From a virus: 42,704 bases of DNA. The position numbers were made by a program, and so were the translations under genes. Of this stretch, positions 23,829-31,646 are shown one piece after another. The first letter of the stretch is position 1, and each line of letters starts with the position of its first letter. The stretch lies in the IMG/VR virus record IMGVR_UViG_3300025645_007429, positions 1 through 42,704 of that record. One strand, written 5' to 3'. The notes below the pieces were generated by a model. That model did no database searches. It saw nothing but the letters and a program-made list of their open reading frames with translations, and was not told the origin of the DNA.

Positions 23829-23967
23829 TCAAGGGATGAGCAGTGAGCTCGATACCTGCGAAACGGCTTGGCATGACTGCGCCGCACAAATCGATATGAT
23901 CATTGACTGCCAGAATAAACATAAAGCTAAAGACTTAAGTCAGAAAGAAGGGAAACGTCATGAATAA
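23671..23967 (+). CDS. Outer-membrane spanin lipoprotein (LysC/Rz1-like)
   Basis: 98 residues starting at a GTG, with GAGGAG 8 bases before it. A hydrophobic signal ends in the lipobox L-F-A-G-C (C21), then a proline-containing segment. It lies within the inner spanin gene in a different frame, as LysC does in LysB of P2; together they fuse the two membranes at lysis. Confidence 0.85.
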   Translation: MNLVMLKPGLTLCCLMLFAGCTSAPPLVAVQSTVVGCPLVIPCLLPASNPISNQGMSSELDTCETAWHDCAAQIDMIIDCQNKHKAKDLSQKEGKRHE

Positions 23968-24433
23968 GCCGGCGCAGTTGCGTGAGCTGCTATCCAGTCA
24001 CGTTCCCCACTTGCAACAAAACCCTGATTGCCTACATGTCTTTATCGAGAACGGCAACATCATCGCCACCGGTGCGGGGCAAAACCTGAGTTTTGAGTAT
24101 CAATTCAACTGCGTATTAATCGTGACGGACTACGCCGCCCATGCTGATACGCTTATCGTGCCCATTTTAGGTTGGCTTGCCACGCAGCAGCCAGAGCTGC
24201 TATTGAATCCGGACAAACGCGAGACTGGCTTTAAGTTCAAAGCGGAAATCATTAATCACACCACTGCTGACATCGAAATTGTATTGGCACTTACTGAGCG
24301 CGTTAAGGTAGTCGCGGGGGAGGGGATGCAGCTCGAGGTGACACATTTACCTGAGCCGGTATTCAATGATGAAGCTATCGATTGGACGCTTTACACCAAT
24401 GGGATTGAAGTGCCATGGCCACCGACGATTTAA
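23960..24433 (+). CDS. R: Tail completion protein (P2 gpR)
   Basis: 157 residues (P2 gpR 155). 'PAQLRELL', 'FEYQFNCVLIVTDYAAHADTLIVPILGWL' are gpR hallmarks. It completes the tail end that joins the head. Overlaps the spanin stop and the next gene. Confidence 0.92.
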   Translation: MNKPAQLRELLSSHVPHLQQNPDCLHVFIENGNIIATGAGQNLSFEYQFNCVLIVTDYAAHADTLIVPILGWLATQQPELLLNPDKRETGFKFKAEIINHTTADIEIVLALTERVKVVAGEGMQLEVTHLPEPVFNDEAIDWTLYTNGIEVPWPPTI

Positions 24434-24879
24434 CTCGCCTAAATGAACTGTTTGACGGACTTATACAGCAACTATCACCAGCAGCGCGCAAGCAACTAAG
24501 CCGTGATATTGCAAGGCGACTGCGCGTCACCCAAGCACAGCGCATTAAACAAAATACCGCGCCAGATGGCTCTGCATTTGAAGCGAGAAAACCTCAGCCA
24601 GCATGGGCAAAACGCATCGGTGCCATTAAACGAAAACTGATGTTCCAAAAGATCATCAGGCAAAAATACTTAAAGGCCGAGTATTCAGCATCAGCAGCCA
24701 GTGTTGGGTTTACGGGGTTTATTTCCCGCGTAGCGACCGAGCATCAATACGGGCTTAGAGGGAGGATAAACGAGCGGATATCGGCACAATATCCTAAGCG
24801 TGAATTATTGGGGTTCACTGTTGATGAACAGGACATGATAGAAGAGGCTATCGTAAGGCATTTAGCGATCATGTACTAA
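24415..24879 (+). CDS. S: Tail completion/virion morphogenesis protein (P2 gpS)
   Basis: 154 residues (P2 gpS 150). 'LSPAARKQLSRDIARRLRVTQAQRI', 'PDGSAFEARKPQ' and 'PKRELLGFTVDEQDMIEE' are diagnostic. It overlaps R by 19 bases. It is the last phage gene before array C. Confidence 0.93.
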   Translation: MATDDLTRLNELFDGLIQQLSPAARKQLSRDIARRLRVTQAQRIKQNTAPDGSAFEARKPQPAWAKRIGAIKRKLMFQKIIRQKYLKAEYSASAASVGFTGFISRVATEHQYGLRGRINERISAQYPKRELLGFTVDEQDMIEEAIVRHLAIMY

Positions 24880-24970
24880 ATCCATCATCCAACTAAAAAC
24901 TCAAACAGCTTTGAGACAAATGCATGTTAGCTCATCAGCTATAACTGGTGAATTTCAAAAAATTTCTATT
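24880..24970. other. Short phage-side junction of array C
   Basis: No gene. GTTAGC (24926-24931) and GCTATAAC (24938-24945) make a small palindrome with boxes like those of attC, which could be a remnant or a secondary recombination site at the array's end. Confidence 0.35.
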
Positions 24971-25045
24971 GGGTAACGCCTCAATAACCGGCGCAGCTTT
25001 GCTGCGTCCGGCGCCGAAGGCGCGAAGTTAATTGATTTGTTATGT
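24971..25045 (-). other. attC site c5
   Basis: On the - strand, opening box ACATAAC (25039-25045) and closing box GTTACCC (24971-24977). Core CGCAGCAAAGCTGCG matches attC b1; arms pair well; 75 bp. Confidence 0.88.
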
Positions 25046-25534
25046 ATCTGGGCCTGCAGAAATACCATTTAGCAGTGCCCGCATAGTTTCAGCACCATCT
25101 TCCATTCGCTTGCGCTCATCATAGAAACCTTCTGAGCCATGTTCTCCAGTAGAGTGCGTAATTTGAAGGCCATTCTTTATTAGATCTTTGGCGATTTGAT
25201 ACGACTCTGGAAACTCTGAACTGTGTTTTTCGAGAAATGCGAATGATGAAAGTATGAAACCTCTATTCTTGCCAATATCACTAGTACCGTAATATTTATC
25301 AGCTAATTCCTTTGCGCCAATACGTAATGATGTGATTTTCGCCAACTCATTTTTAGCTAGAGATAATTCCTCTTGCGTTGATTGGTTATATATAAATACT
25401 GAACCAACAACTGCTGTTAGCAAAAAACCATAGACAGCGTGCAGTAGTCGTGACTTAGCAGTTGGCGCAGCCATCAATAGAGATACGACTGATGAGACAC
25501 TACCAATAATTCCAAGCAAAATGTAAGAGTCCAA
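25040..25534 (-). CDS. Small membrane protein with helical cytoplasmic domain (cassette c5)
   Basis: 164 residues: two transmembrane helices near the N-terminus (about 4-22 and 30-50), then a helical domain of about 110 residues. The stop codon lies inside the attC opening box. Family not recognised. Confidence 0.55.
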   Translation of the reverse strand: MDSYILLGIIGSVSSVVSLLMAAPTAKSRLLHAVYGFLLTAVVGSVFIYNQSTQEELSLAKNELAKITSLRIGAKELADKYYGTSDIGKNRGFILSSFAFLEKHSSEFPESYQIAKDLIKNGLQITHSTGEHGSEGFYDERKRMEDGAETMRALLNGISAGPDT

Positions 25535-25550
25535 CTTTTCTCCTTAAGGT

Positions 25551-25652
25551 ACATAACGCCCCAAGCAGGGGCAACTTTTTAAGCTGGCTAAAATTAGGAG
25601 CGAAGCGACGGGAACCAGCTTAAAATTGTCCCGTTGACTTGGCTTGTTAGCA
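25551..25652 (-). other. attC site c4
   Basis: On the - strand, opening box TGCTAAC (25646-25652) and closing box GTTATGT (25551-25557). Long arms around TTTTAAGCTGG / CCAGCTTAAAA pair; 102 bp. Confidence 0.9.
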
Positions 25653-26396
25653 TTTAAGCTTTTGTCGAGCAGTAAGAATCAAATCTTTATGTAACTCAAA
25701 AAGCTCTGTACCAAAGTCGTTTAATTCCCTGATTTGCTCATCTACATGAGGAGGCCAATCCCATGCATTTCTATATGCATCTGGCACACACGAAAAGATC
25801 TCGCCATTACCAATTGCGTAAGACCTGTTCGCCAATGTATAGATAAAGTGTCGAGACTTTGTGATGAAGTTACTTCGCTTTTGTTCGAGTTCAGTATCTA
25901 AAAACTGCTTCTGAGCATTGTTCCACGTATGAACAAATGTATCCAAAGCTTTAACTTCTTTACCATGATGAGAATTGCCAAAATCATGCTCCTCCAAAAG
26001 CTTAACGTCTAAGCCATCTGAGGGAAGTAACTCAACAAACTCAGTGAATAGCTTTTTATCAACTTCAATTAACTCTTGTTTTTCTATATGCGCTAACTTG
26101 TTTTCTTTATAAACAAAAAACCTGTAACCGATATTGTGGAACAATGCTAACAGTATCACGGCAAAACCTAACCAATAGTCCGCCGTACTAGATTGAAGCT
26201 CTGCTAAGGAATAGTGTTCGCCGGAATTTAAGTTAAAAGTGTCTACAAGCCAATTATAAAAAAGTTGCTTTAAAGGAGTCGGTGTTAAAAGAAGAGTTAC
26301 TCCAGCACCGCCGACCAACCATGTGAGCTTGTTCGAGAAGTCAGGAAATATCCATTTTTTTAATATAATTTCTTTAACTTCTTTACGGTTAAACAC
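25647..26396 (-). CDS. Two-helix membrane protein (cassette c4)
   Basis: 249 residues; helices at about 23-45 and 73-92 with a periplasmic loop between, then a cytoplasmic helical domain (about 100-249) with conserved-looking 'LFTEFVELLPS', 'HDFGNSHH' and 'WPPHVDEQ'. I recall similar proteins in other bacteria, but no function. AGGG is placed before the start. Confidence 0.6.
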   Translation of the reverse strand: MFNRKEVKEIILKKWIFPDFSNKLTWLVGGAGVTLLLTPTPLKQLFYNWLVDTFNLNSGEHYSLAELQSSTADYWLGFAVILLALFHNIGYRFFVYKENKLAHIEKQELIEVDKKLFTEFVELLPSDGLDVKLLEEHDFGNSHHGKEVKALDTFVHTWNNAQKQFLDTELEQKRSNFITKSRHFIYTLANRSYAIGNGEIFSCVPDAYRNAWDWPPHVDEQIRELNDFGTELFELHKDLILTARQKLKC

Positions 26397-26413
26397 CCTT
26401 ACTCTCCCTTAAA

Positions 26414-26507
26414 TGCTAACGCATTACTAATGGGCTGCCGCAGCACAGGCAGTCCCGTGGAGGCCACGCTTTTTGTGGCCGGAACGAAATTAAGTAACTT
26501 GTTAGCT
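26414..26507 (-). other. attC site c3
   Basis: On the - strand, opening box AGCTAAC (26501-26507) and closing box GTTAGCA (26414-26420). The inner GGCCACAAAAAGCGTGGCC hairpin matches attC a4 closely; 94 bp. Confidence 0.9.
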
Positions 26508-26511
26508 AATT

Positions 26512-26820
26512 TCACGGAATTTCGCCAAATCGGTTACTCAACTGAATAGTACAATTATCAACAACCGATAAAAACATTTTTCTTAATAACCATATGGTTA
26601 CTATATAAACAAATAATACTAAGGCAGCTTTGTACGAAACAGCGCCGCTAAAAACCTCTAGCATCGTTGAGTAGGCTTGCGGTAAAACTATCATAAACAA
26701 AACACTGATACTGATCGCTCCCCATCTGTAAATGGCTTTTACAGCGCGTAAAATTTCCCTGCGCGGAAAATTTATGAGAGCAACTATCACAAAAAGAATT
26801 TTGATGGCTAATGTTGTCAT
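26512..26820 (-). CDS. Small integral membrane protein (cassette c3)
   Basis: 102 residues with three hydrophobic helices (about 3-18, 32-52, 60-82). 'FPRREILRAVKAIYRWG' separates the first two. Function unknown. AGGACG is placed before the start. Confidence 0.5.
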   Translation of the reverse strand: MTTLAIKILFVIVALINFPRREILRAVKAIYRWGAISISVLFMIVLPQAYSTMLEVFSGAVSYKAALVLFVYIVTIWLLRKMFLSVVDNCTIQLSNRFGEIP

Positions 26821-26920
26821 TTGAACGTCCTAATTAATGTTGTTCACCACATTGTATCTATCTTTTTACAACCTGAAGTTTGGCAGAGGGCTTTTTTTAG
26901 TACCCCTGAAGCTTTTTTTC
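26821..26920. other. Leader of cassette c3
   Basis: Contains two runs of seven T (about 26892-26898 and 26913-26919) with no strong stem, and no gene. It could be the cassette's own AT-rich promoter region. Confidence 0.3.
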
Positions 26921-26996
26921 AGCAAACGTTTGGTTAAGGGGCGGGCTTTAGCCCATCCCAGTGAGCGCAGCGAACGATTTGAACCAGTTGTTATGA
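26921..26996 (-). other. attC site c2 (degenerate closing box)
   Basis: On the - strand, opening box TCATAAC (26990-26996); closing box GTTTGCT (26921-26927) departs from GTTA. Arms GGTT / AACC and GGGCTAAAGCCC tip pair; 76 bp. Excision of this cassette may be poor. Confidence 0.7.
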
Positions 26997-28229
26997 ATTT
27001 TTATTTCTCATGAAATACTCATAGTTTAACAAGCACTTAATTAACTGATTTAGAGAATGCATTAAACGATACGAATCTAATATTTTGCGTGTAAAACCTA
27101 AAAAGTAGATTTCATTTGGCTTTTCCTGCTTCATCCCCTCCTCTCTAGGGAAGTACGTTACTTTTTGAGAAACTTCGTCATATTCAGCTTTATAGTGTGC
27201 AACCGCATTTCTCAACTGATTATCAGCGACACTCTTTGAGATCGGTAGCCAAATATCATCAATGAATTCGAGTTTTTTACCAAATGGCTTATTAGCAAAG
27301 TCGTTAAGATTTTTAATCTTCTCATCTGAGAATTTATTGTGGTCACTACGTTTTAATAAATTATTAACACCGGCTACGAGTACAATTTGTCTGGATATTA
27401 TTTCTGAAATGTCTTTATAAAGATCCTTATAATTTTTGAATTCACGTGAAGACACACGATAAGGAACTTGCTCATTTCCATCGACATAATCTTTATCGTA
27501 GTCTAAAAATAGTGCAGGTCTGAGGGCTAGTTCTAGCTCCAATATTCTCGGGTAAATCTCAAAGCAATCCTCTTGAAGATTGAAAATGAATTTAGATTCA
27601 ACTATTTCTTTAACAAATGAGTCCATGATGTTTTTGTCTTTTTTGACAATATCATTGAACTTAGTAAGGTACAGACTGACATCTTCAGCATTAGATGTTG
27701 GGGTTGAAAACGGATAAAAAACCTTCGCAATAACACAATACATCATCATATTAATGTCACAGTCTTTAAACGATTTAGCAGGTTCAGCAAACTCTTTCTC
27801 TGCAAGAGCAGATAGGACTTTGTTTCTTTTTCTCTTGTATAAGTTGACCAAGCGCTCAATAACTTCATGCTTCTTGTACAACTGGTTCAACGAATCCAGT
27901 CTAAAGTTGTGGATTTGAAAATTTTCACGTCCAATACGACCAATAGCTCTAAGAAAAGGAGTCTGTCCCATCACATAAGGCTCAAATGACACTGGAAAAT
28001 CAATATGCAAGTCAATAAATGGGTTTTCACCAGTAAAGTGCCCATCCAATGGGTAGCTTTCTGCACCGTACATCTTGGGCTGTTTACCCTGTTCAACAGT
28101 TACTTCTATTCCAGATCCACAAGATGGGCAAGCAAACCTAAAAGGCTGAACATCTCGGTTAGACATACCAAAACGGCAATCAACTAACTCTCCACAGGTT
28201 GTACATTTTAATCTTTCATTAAAGTTCAC
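26991..28229 (-). CDS. Zinc-ribbon plus HEPN-motif protein (cassette c2)
   Basis: 412 residues. The N-terminus has a zinc ribbon (C9-x2-C12 and C34-x2-C37, from CTTCGE and CPSCGS). Near the C-terminus L-R340-N-A-V-A-H345 is the R-x4-H HEPN signature in a helix followed by more helices. The middle is helical and charged. A zinc-binding sensor joined to a HEPN nuclease would fit a defence protein, which is inference. The cassette is the second from the attI-like site. Confidence 0.6.
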   Translation of the reverse strand: MNFNERLKCTTCGELVDCRFGMSNRDVQPFRFACPSCGSGIEVTVEQGKQPKMYGAESYPLDGHFTGENPFIDLHIDFPVSFEPYVMGQTPFLRAIGRIGRENFQIHNFRLDSLNQLYKKHEVIERLVNLYKRKRNKVLSALAEKEFAEPAKSFKDCDINMMMYCVIAKVFYPFSTPTSNAEDVSLYLTKFNDIVKKDKNIMDSFVKEIVESKFIFNLQEDCFEIYPRILELELALRPALFLDYDKDYVDGNEQVPYRVSSREFKNYKDLYKDISEIISRQIVLVAGVNNLLKRSDHNKFSDEKIKNLNDFANKPFGKKLEFIDDIWLPISKSVADNQLRNAVAHYKAEYDEVSQKVTYFPREEGMKQEKPNEIYFLGFTRKILDSYRLMHSLNQLIKCLLNYEYFMRNKNS

Positions 28230-28252
28230 TAATTACACCTTACCTAAAAATT

Positions 28253-28300
28253 TCATAACGCCGCATTCAGCGGCTTGTCCGCTGCAATGCATTGTTATGC
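28253..28300 (-). other. attC site c1 (short)
   Basis: On the - strand, opening box GCATAAC (28294-28300) and closing box GTTATGA (28253-28259). Arms GCATT / AATGC and AGCGG / CCGCT pair; 48 bp. The preceding gene reads through the opening box to its stop at 28267. Confidence 0.9.
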
Positions 28301-29262
28301 GATGTTCTCATGGAGTGAATCCAAGACTCTATTTTTGACTTTTCTGCCGAATCCATTCGATATAGTTTCGCTTTGCAGTAGTACTGCGCGCCACTTGTGA
28401 GCCGGCTAGTTGTAGCTACTATGCCTTTTGTTGCACCAGCGTCATCGACTGTTGCCCAAAATGCACGAACCGAATCAACCTGGACAGGGTTGTGTTCAGA
28501 ATATTTTTTACACTGAACCATAATCATTTGTGGTCCAGCTATTGGATCATTCTTTCTTGCTATTACATCAATCCCGCCATCCCCCCGTCCTTTTGTTACT
28601 TCTACGTCGTAGCCATTTTTTCGAAAGTATTCACCGGTGAGGTATTCAAACTGACGCCAGTGTATTTCTCCAAGTTCATCTATTTGACGGGATAAATAGT
28701 CAATATATCTTTGGTCAAAGTAGCAATCCGTGTCTTCTGAGTTGGGTATTTCTTCTGATTCAAACAAAGCATCTAGAGGTAGAGCACCATTCCAATCTAC
28801 AGATTCAGGCATTTCATTATGGAAGACATACCGATCTTTGTAGTCTCTTACCAAGGCTCCAAAGTTTGACATTGACAAGAGTTCATTAGGAATATCACGT
28901 TTATACAAGGCATTTTCAGCGAGGTGATATTGAAGCACAGAACACGCTTCAACTTTTTTCATCACATCTTTTCCGTCTAGCGCAAATTGTTCAAGATTTT
29001 GTTCCACATAATCAATGACAACACCTGTCAAATCCCTGTCGTTTTCTAAAGCCCCGACCTTGTACATCAAATGAATGAATGCCTCTTCGAAATCTATCAT
29101 GTCGATTCGGATAACTTCTTCTTTCTCGCCCTCCCACCAACCTTCGGATATATCACTAAGAAAGCCAAGTGCTTTATTCTCCGACAGAGCCAAACCGGCC
29201 TTGATGCCGATAAGGTCAATCAAGTTGTCAATTAGGTGTTGTCTAGGTGACCAAATATGCAC
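28267..29262 (-). CDS. Mrr-type restriction endonuclease (cassette c1)
   Basis: 331 residues, starting at a GTG preceded by AAGGA. Residues about 1-190 are an unrecognised helical region. The C-terminal part is an Mrr catalytic domain: 'FEYLTGEYFRKNGYDVEVTKGRGDGG' region with D232 in IDV, and Q250-C-K252, giving the D...Q-x-K nuclease triad, then 'TKGIVATTSRLTSGAQYYC'. Mrr enzymes cut modified or foreign DNA. The last residues (NNALQRTSR) are encoded by the attC. It is the first cassette after the attI-like site, where expression should be highest. Confidence 0.8.
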   Translation of the reverse strand: MHIWSPRQHLIDNLIDLIGIKAGLALSENKALGFLSDISEGWWEGEKEEVIRIDMIDFEEAFIHLMYKVGALENDRDLTGVVIDYVEQNLEQFALDGKDVMKKVEACSVLQYHLAENALYKRDIPNELLSMSNFGALVRDYKDRYVFHNEMPESVDWNGALPLDALFESEEIPNSEDTDCYFDQRYIDYLSRQIDELGEIHWRQFEYLTGEYFRKNGYDVEVTKGRGDGGIDVIARKNDPIAGPQMIMVQCKKYSEHNPVQVDSVRAFWATVDDAGATKGIVATTSRLTSGAQYYCKAKLYRMDSAEKSKIESWIHSMRTSHNNALQRTSR

Positions 29263-29280
29263 GTAGAATCCTTATTTAAC

Positions 29281-29405
29281 GCATAACATTTTATTAGTGC
29301 GCATGCGCTTACCTCATTAGGCCAGTAAAAACGCGCATCATTAACTGCTTGTATTGCAAAGAACTTATCAGCTTTTTATCTAATACACCATCCGGAAAAA
29401 TGCGC
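29281..29405 (-). other. attI-like site of array C (inverted copy)
   Basis: The reverse complement of this block matches 12326-12449 at roughly 105 of 124 positions by eye, with one single-base gap. It ends in CTAATAAAATGTTAT (29283-29297 on the + strand reads ATAACATTTTATTAG). The crossover box GTTATGC is at 29281-29287, 19 bases before the GTG of the Mrr-type gene. A promoter like that in the other copy is kept, with weaker boxes. The match stops at both ends, so the copied unit is this site alone. Confidence 0.7.
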
Positions 29406-29765
29406 ATGCGCGTCTTCCAAACCTATTAACTAATTTGGGGAAAGTTTATACGAATGATTTTTAAGGGTTTTATAAATTATAGGCTGGATAAACGCGCAAA
29501 CTAATGAGTTTAAAAACACTCAAAAGCATCTAAATTTAAATACGACTGTATACCCATACATTGTTAGTCGCTTTACGATAGGGCCAAACATTGGGTAAAT
29601 AGATGAGATTTTGTAGGGCAATTCATTCGTCAGTTTTCAATTCACTAAATGAATGCCAGCCAGCTTTGGGTCAGAAATGATTTTAAATTTATATCTTGCG
29701 CTATAACTTCCCACATACCACCCAAAGCCTTTGCGGCTCGCCATACAACTGGCAACCATAGCCGC
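29406..29765. other. Gene-free stretch before the baseplate genes
   Basis: 360 bases, AT-rich, with no confirmed gene; it must carry the late promoter of the V-operon. I could not place an Ogr box by eye. GATTTTTAAGGGTTTTATAAATTATAGG near 29457-29484 could be promoter-like. A further short ACGCGCAAACTAATGAG stretch (29491-29507) resembles part of the attI-like site. Confidence 0.4.
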
Positions 29766-30374
29766 ATGAACACTGCTGCAGCTATAGCTGAACTCACACG
29801 CCGTATCGATAACCTTTTACGCATTGGCACCGTTGCCGAAGTGAAGGGTAATGTGTGCCGCGTAAAAACCGGCGACTTACTCACACAGTTTCGCCCCTTT
29901 TTTACTCGCCGCGCCGGCAAGGCCAAAACTAGCTGGCGGCCAACGGTGGGTGAGCAGGTCATGTTGCTATCGCTTAGCGGCGACCTGACGAACGCCTACA
30001 TACTTCCCGCGCTTTATAGCGATGAAAACCCAGAGCCTGACGGCAATAACAATCGTGAACGAACTGTGTATCCCGATGGTGCTGTGATTGAGTACGACCC
30101 AGATACCAGCGCGCTCACAGTCAAAGGCATTAAAACCGCCACAGTACAGGCGAGCGAGCTGGTCACCATCGACTGCCCCAATTCGGTCTTTACGGGCAAC
30201 TTACAAGTTAAGAAAAAGCTCACCGTAGAACAAGGCGCTAAGGTCACGGGCGCGATTGAACACCACGGGAAAATGACGAACTCAGGCGGCGTAAGTATCG
30301 ATGGCATTAACTTCGGTACCCATAAGCATCGAGATGTGCAGGGCGGTACGGGTACATCTGGTGGTCCACAATGA
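29766..30374 (+). CDS. V: Baseplate spike protein (P2 gpV)
   Basis: 202 residues (P2 gpV 211). 'RRIDNLLRIGTVAEV', 'WRPTVGEQVMLLSLSGDL', 'FTGNLQVKKKL' and the C-terminal 'GTHKHRDVQGG' metal-binding tip are diagnostic. It forms the membrane-piercing spike. The ATG at 29766 gives the normal length; an upstream in-frame start at 29649 would add 39 residues unlike gpV. Confidence 0.93.
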   Translation: MNTAAAIAELTRRIDNLLRIGTVAEVKGNVCRVKTGDLLTQFRPFFTRRAGKAKTSWRPTVGEQVMLLSLSGDLTNAYILPALYSDENPEPDGNNNRERTVYPDGAVIEYDPDTSALTVKGIKTATVQASELVTIDCPNSVFTGNLQVKKKLTVEQGAKVTGAIEHHGKMTNSGGVSIDGINFGTHKHRDVQGGTGTSGGPQ

Positions 30375-30730
30375 ATATGAAAAAAGCAAACTGGCAAGGC
30401 ATGAACCGCTTTGATGGTCGCGGTTTAAACGAGTCGCAGCATATCAGCCAAAGTATCCAGGATATTTTAACCACGCCACTGGGTTCACGCGTCATGCGCC
30501 GCGACTATGGCAGCGCTATTTTTGAACTCATCGACCAACCCCAAAGTGCAGCGGTAAAGCTGCAGATTATGGCTGCGGCGGTTATCGCGCTAACCCGTTG
30601 GGAGCCGCGTATTCGCATCACTGAGATAGAAGTTGTCGCCGGTGATCTTAACGGAAAAATGCAATTTAACTTGCTGACAGACCGCATCGATATCCAGCGC
30701 CAACAATCGTTTGAGGCGACCTATGGCTGA
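30371..30730 (+). CDS. W: Baseplate wedge protein (P2 gpW, gp25 family)
   Basis: 119 residues (P2 gpW 115). 'HISQSIQDILTTPLGSRVMRRDYGS' and 'ALTRWEPRIRITEIEV' are diagnostic of gp25-type lysozyme-fold wedge proteins. Overlaps V by 4 bases. Confidence 0.94.
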   Translation: MNMKKANWQGMNRFDGRGLNESQHISQSIQDILTTPLGSRVMRRDYGSAIFELIDQPQSAAVKLQIMAAAVIALTRWEPRIRITEIEVVAGDLNGKMQFNLLTDRIDIQRQQSFEATYG

Positions 30731-31646
30731 GCTCATTGACCTTTCTAAAGTCCCCGTTCCTGACATTATCCAGCCGTTGAGTTTTGAGCAGCGCTTTGCT
30801 GCACTTAAGCAGATATTGGTCGGCATTGATCAAGGTTATCAAGCTGTGCTGGCACTGGAATCTGATCCTATTACCAAATTACTGCAGGTGTTCGTTTACC
30901 GTGAAATGCACTTAGTTGCGCAAATTAATGATGCGACTCGCGGTAATATTTTGGCCTCATCAACGGGTAATAACCTGATTGCTTTAGGCTCGCGATATGA
31001 CCTCGCGCCATTAGTGATCCAAGCGGGAGATGCAACTGCAGTACCGCCTATCCCAGAAATTATTGAGGATGAGCCATCATTTAAGCGTCGTGTGCAAATG
31101 GCATTTGATGGGCTGAACACCGCCGGCAGTATTGATGGCTATGTTTTCTTTGCGTTGGGCGCCGATGGACGCGTGGCCGATGCAAACGCTGTCAGCCCTG
31201 AACCCTGCGACATGGTGGTGACTGTTTTATCTATTGAGGGCGATGGTGTAGCAAGTGTCGATTTACTCACAAAGGTACGCGCTACATTTGGCTTGAGTGC
31301 CGATGGGTTATCCCAATCAAATACGCCATCCAAGGTTAGGCCGCAGGGCGACAGAGTCACCATTCAATCCGCTGAGATCATTAGCTATAACGTTGAGGCT
31401 CAATTACAAATATTGCCAGGGCCAGATGCACAGGTCGTGTTAGCCGCTGCGAATAAAGCATTGGGCATGTATCAAAAAGAGCAGCGGCGTTTAGGTGCGG
31501 CTCACACTCGTTCGGGCATTTACCGCGCCTTGCATCAGCCAGGTGTGAGTAACGTAAAACTGATTAGCCCATTAGAAGATATTGTTGTACTCACTCACCA
31601 AGCGGCATTTTGCAGCGCTAGCGATGTCACGATTGGGGAGGGCTAA
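30723..31646 (+). CDS. J: Baseplate wedge protein (P2 gpJ)
   Basis: 307 residues (P2 gpJ 302). 'LPV' type start, 'YREMHLVAQINDATRGNILASSTGNNLIALGSRYD' and 'FKRRVQMAFDGLNTAGSIDGY' are diagnostic of the Mu gp47/P2 gpJ family. ATG at 30723 overlaps W. Confidence 0.94.
   Translation: MAELIDLSKVPVPDIIQPLSFEQRFAALKQILVGIDQGYQAVLALESDPITKLLQVFVYREMHLVAQINDATRGNILASSTGNNLIALGSRYDLAPLVIQAGDATAVPPIPEIIEDEPSFKRRVQMAFDGLNTAGSIDGYVFFALGADGRVADANAVSPEPCDMVVTVLSIEGDGVASVDLLTKVRATFGLSADGLSQSNTPSKVRPQGDRVTIQSAEIISYNVEAQLQILPGPDAQVVLAAANKALGMYQKEQRRLGAAHTRSGIYRALHQPGVSNVKLISPLEDIVVLTHQAAFCSASDVTIGEG

Larger units (their letters stand above)
24971..29287 (-). mobile_element. Integron cassette array C inside the prophage (reverse)
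   Basis: Five single-gene units on the - strand, with attC sites at 28253-28300, 26921-26996, 26414-26507, 25551-25652 and 24971-25045, lead away from the attI-like site at 29281-29405. The array fills the interval between gpS and gpV, where P2 has its orf30 cargo gene. All cassette genes run against the tail operon, so they are expressed independently of it. Confidence 0.85.

Noticed and set aside
24926-24945. Sixth attC in array C
   Set aside because: Two attC-like boxes facing each other are only 20 bases long in total, with no room for normal arms. Kept only as a possible remnant.
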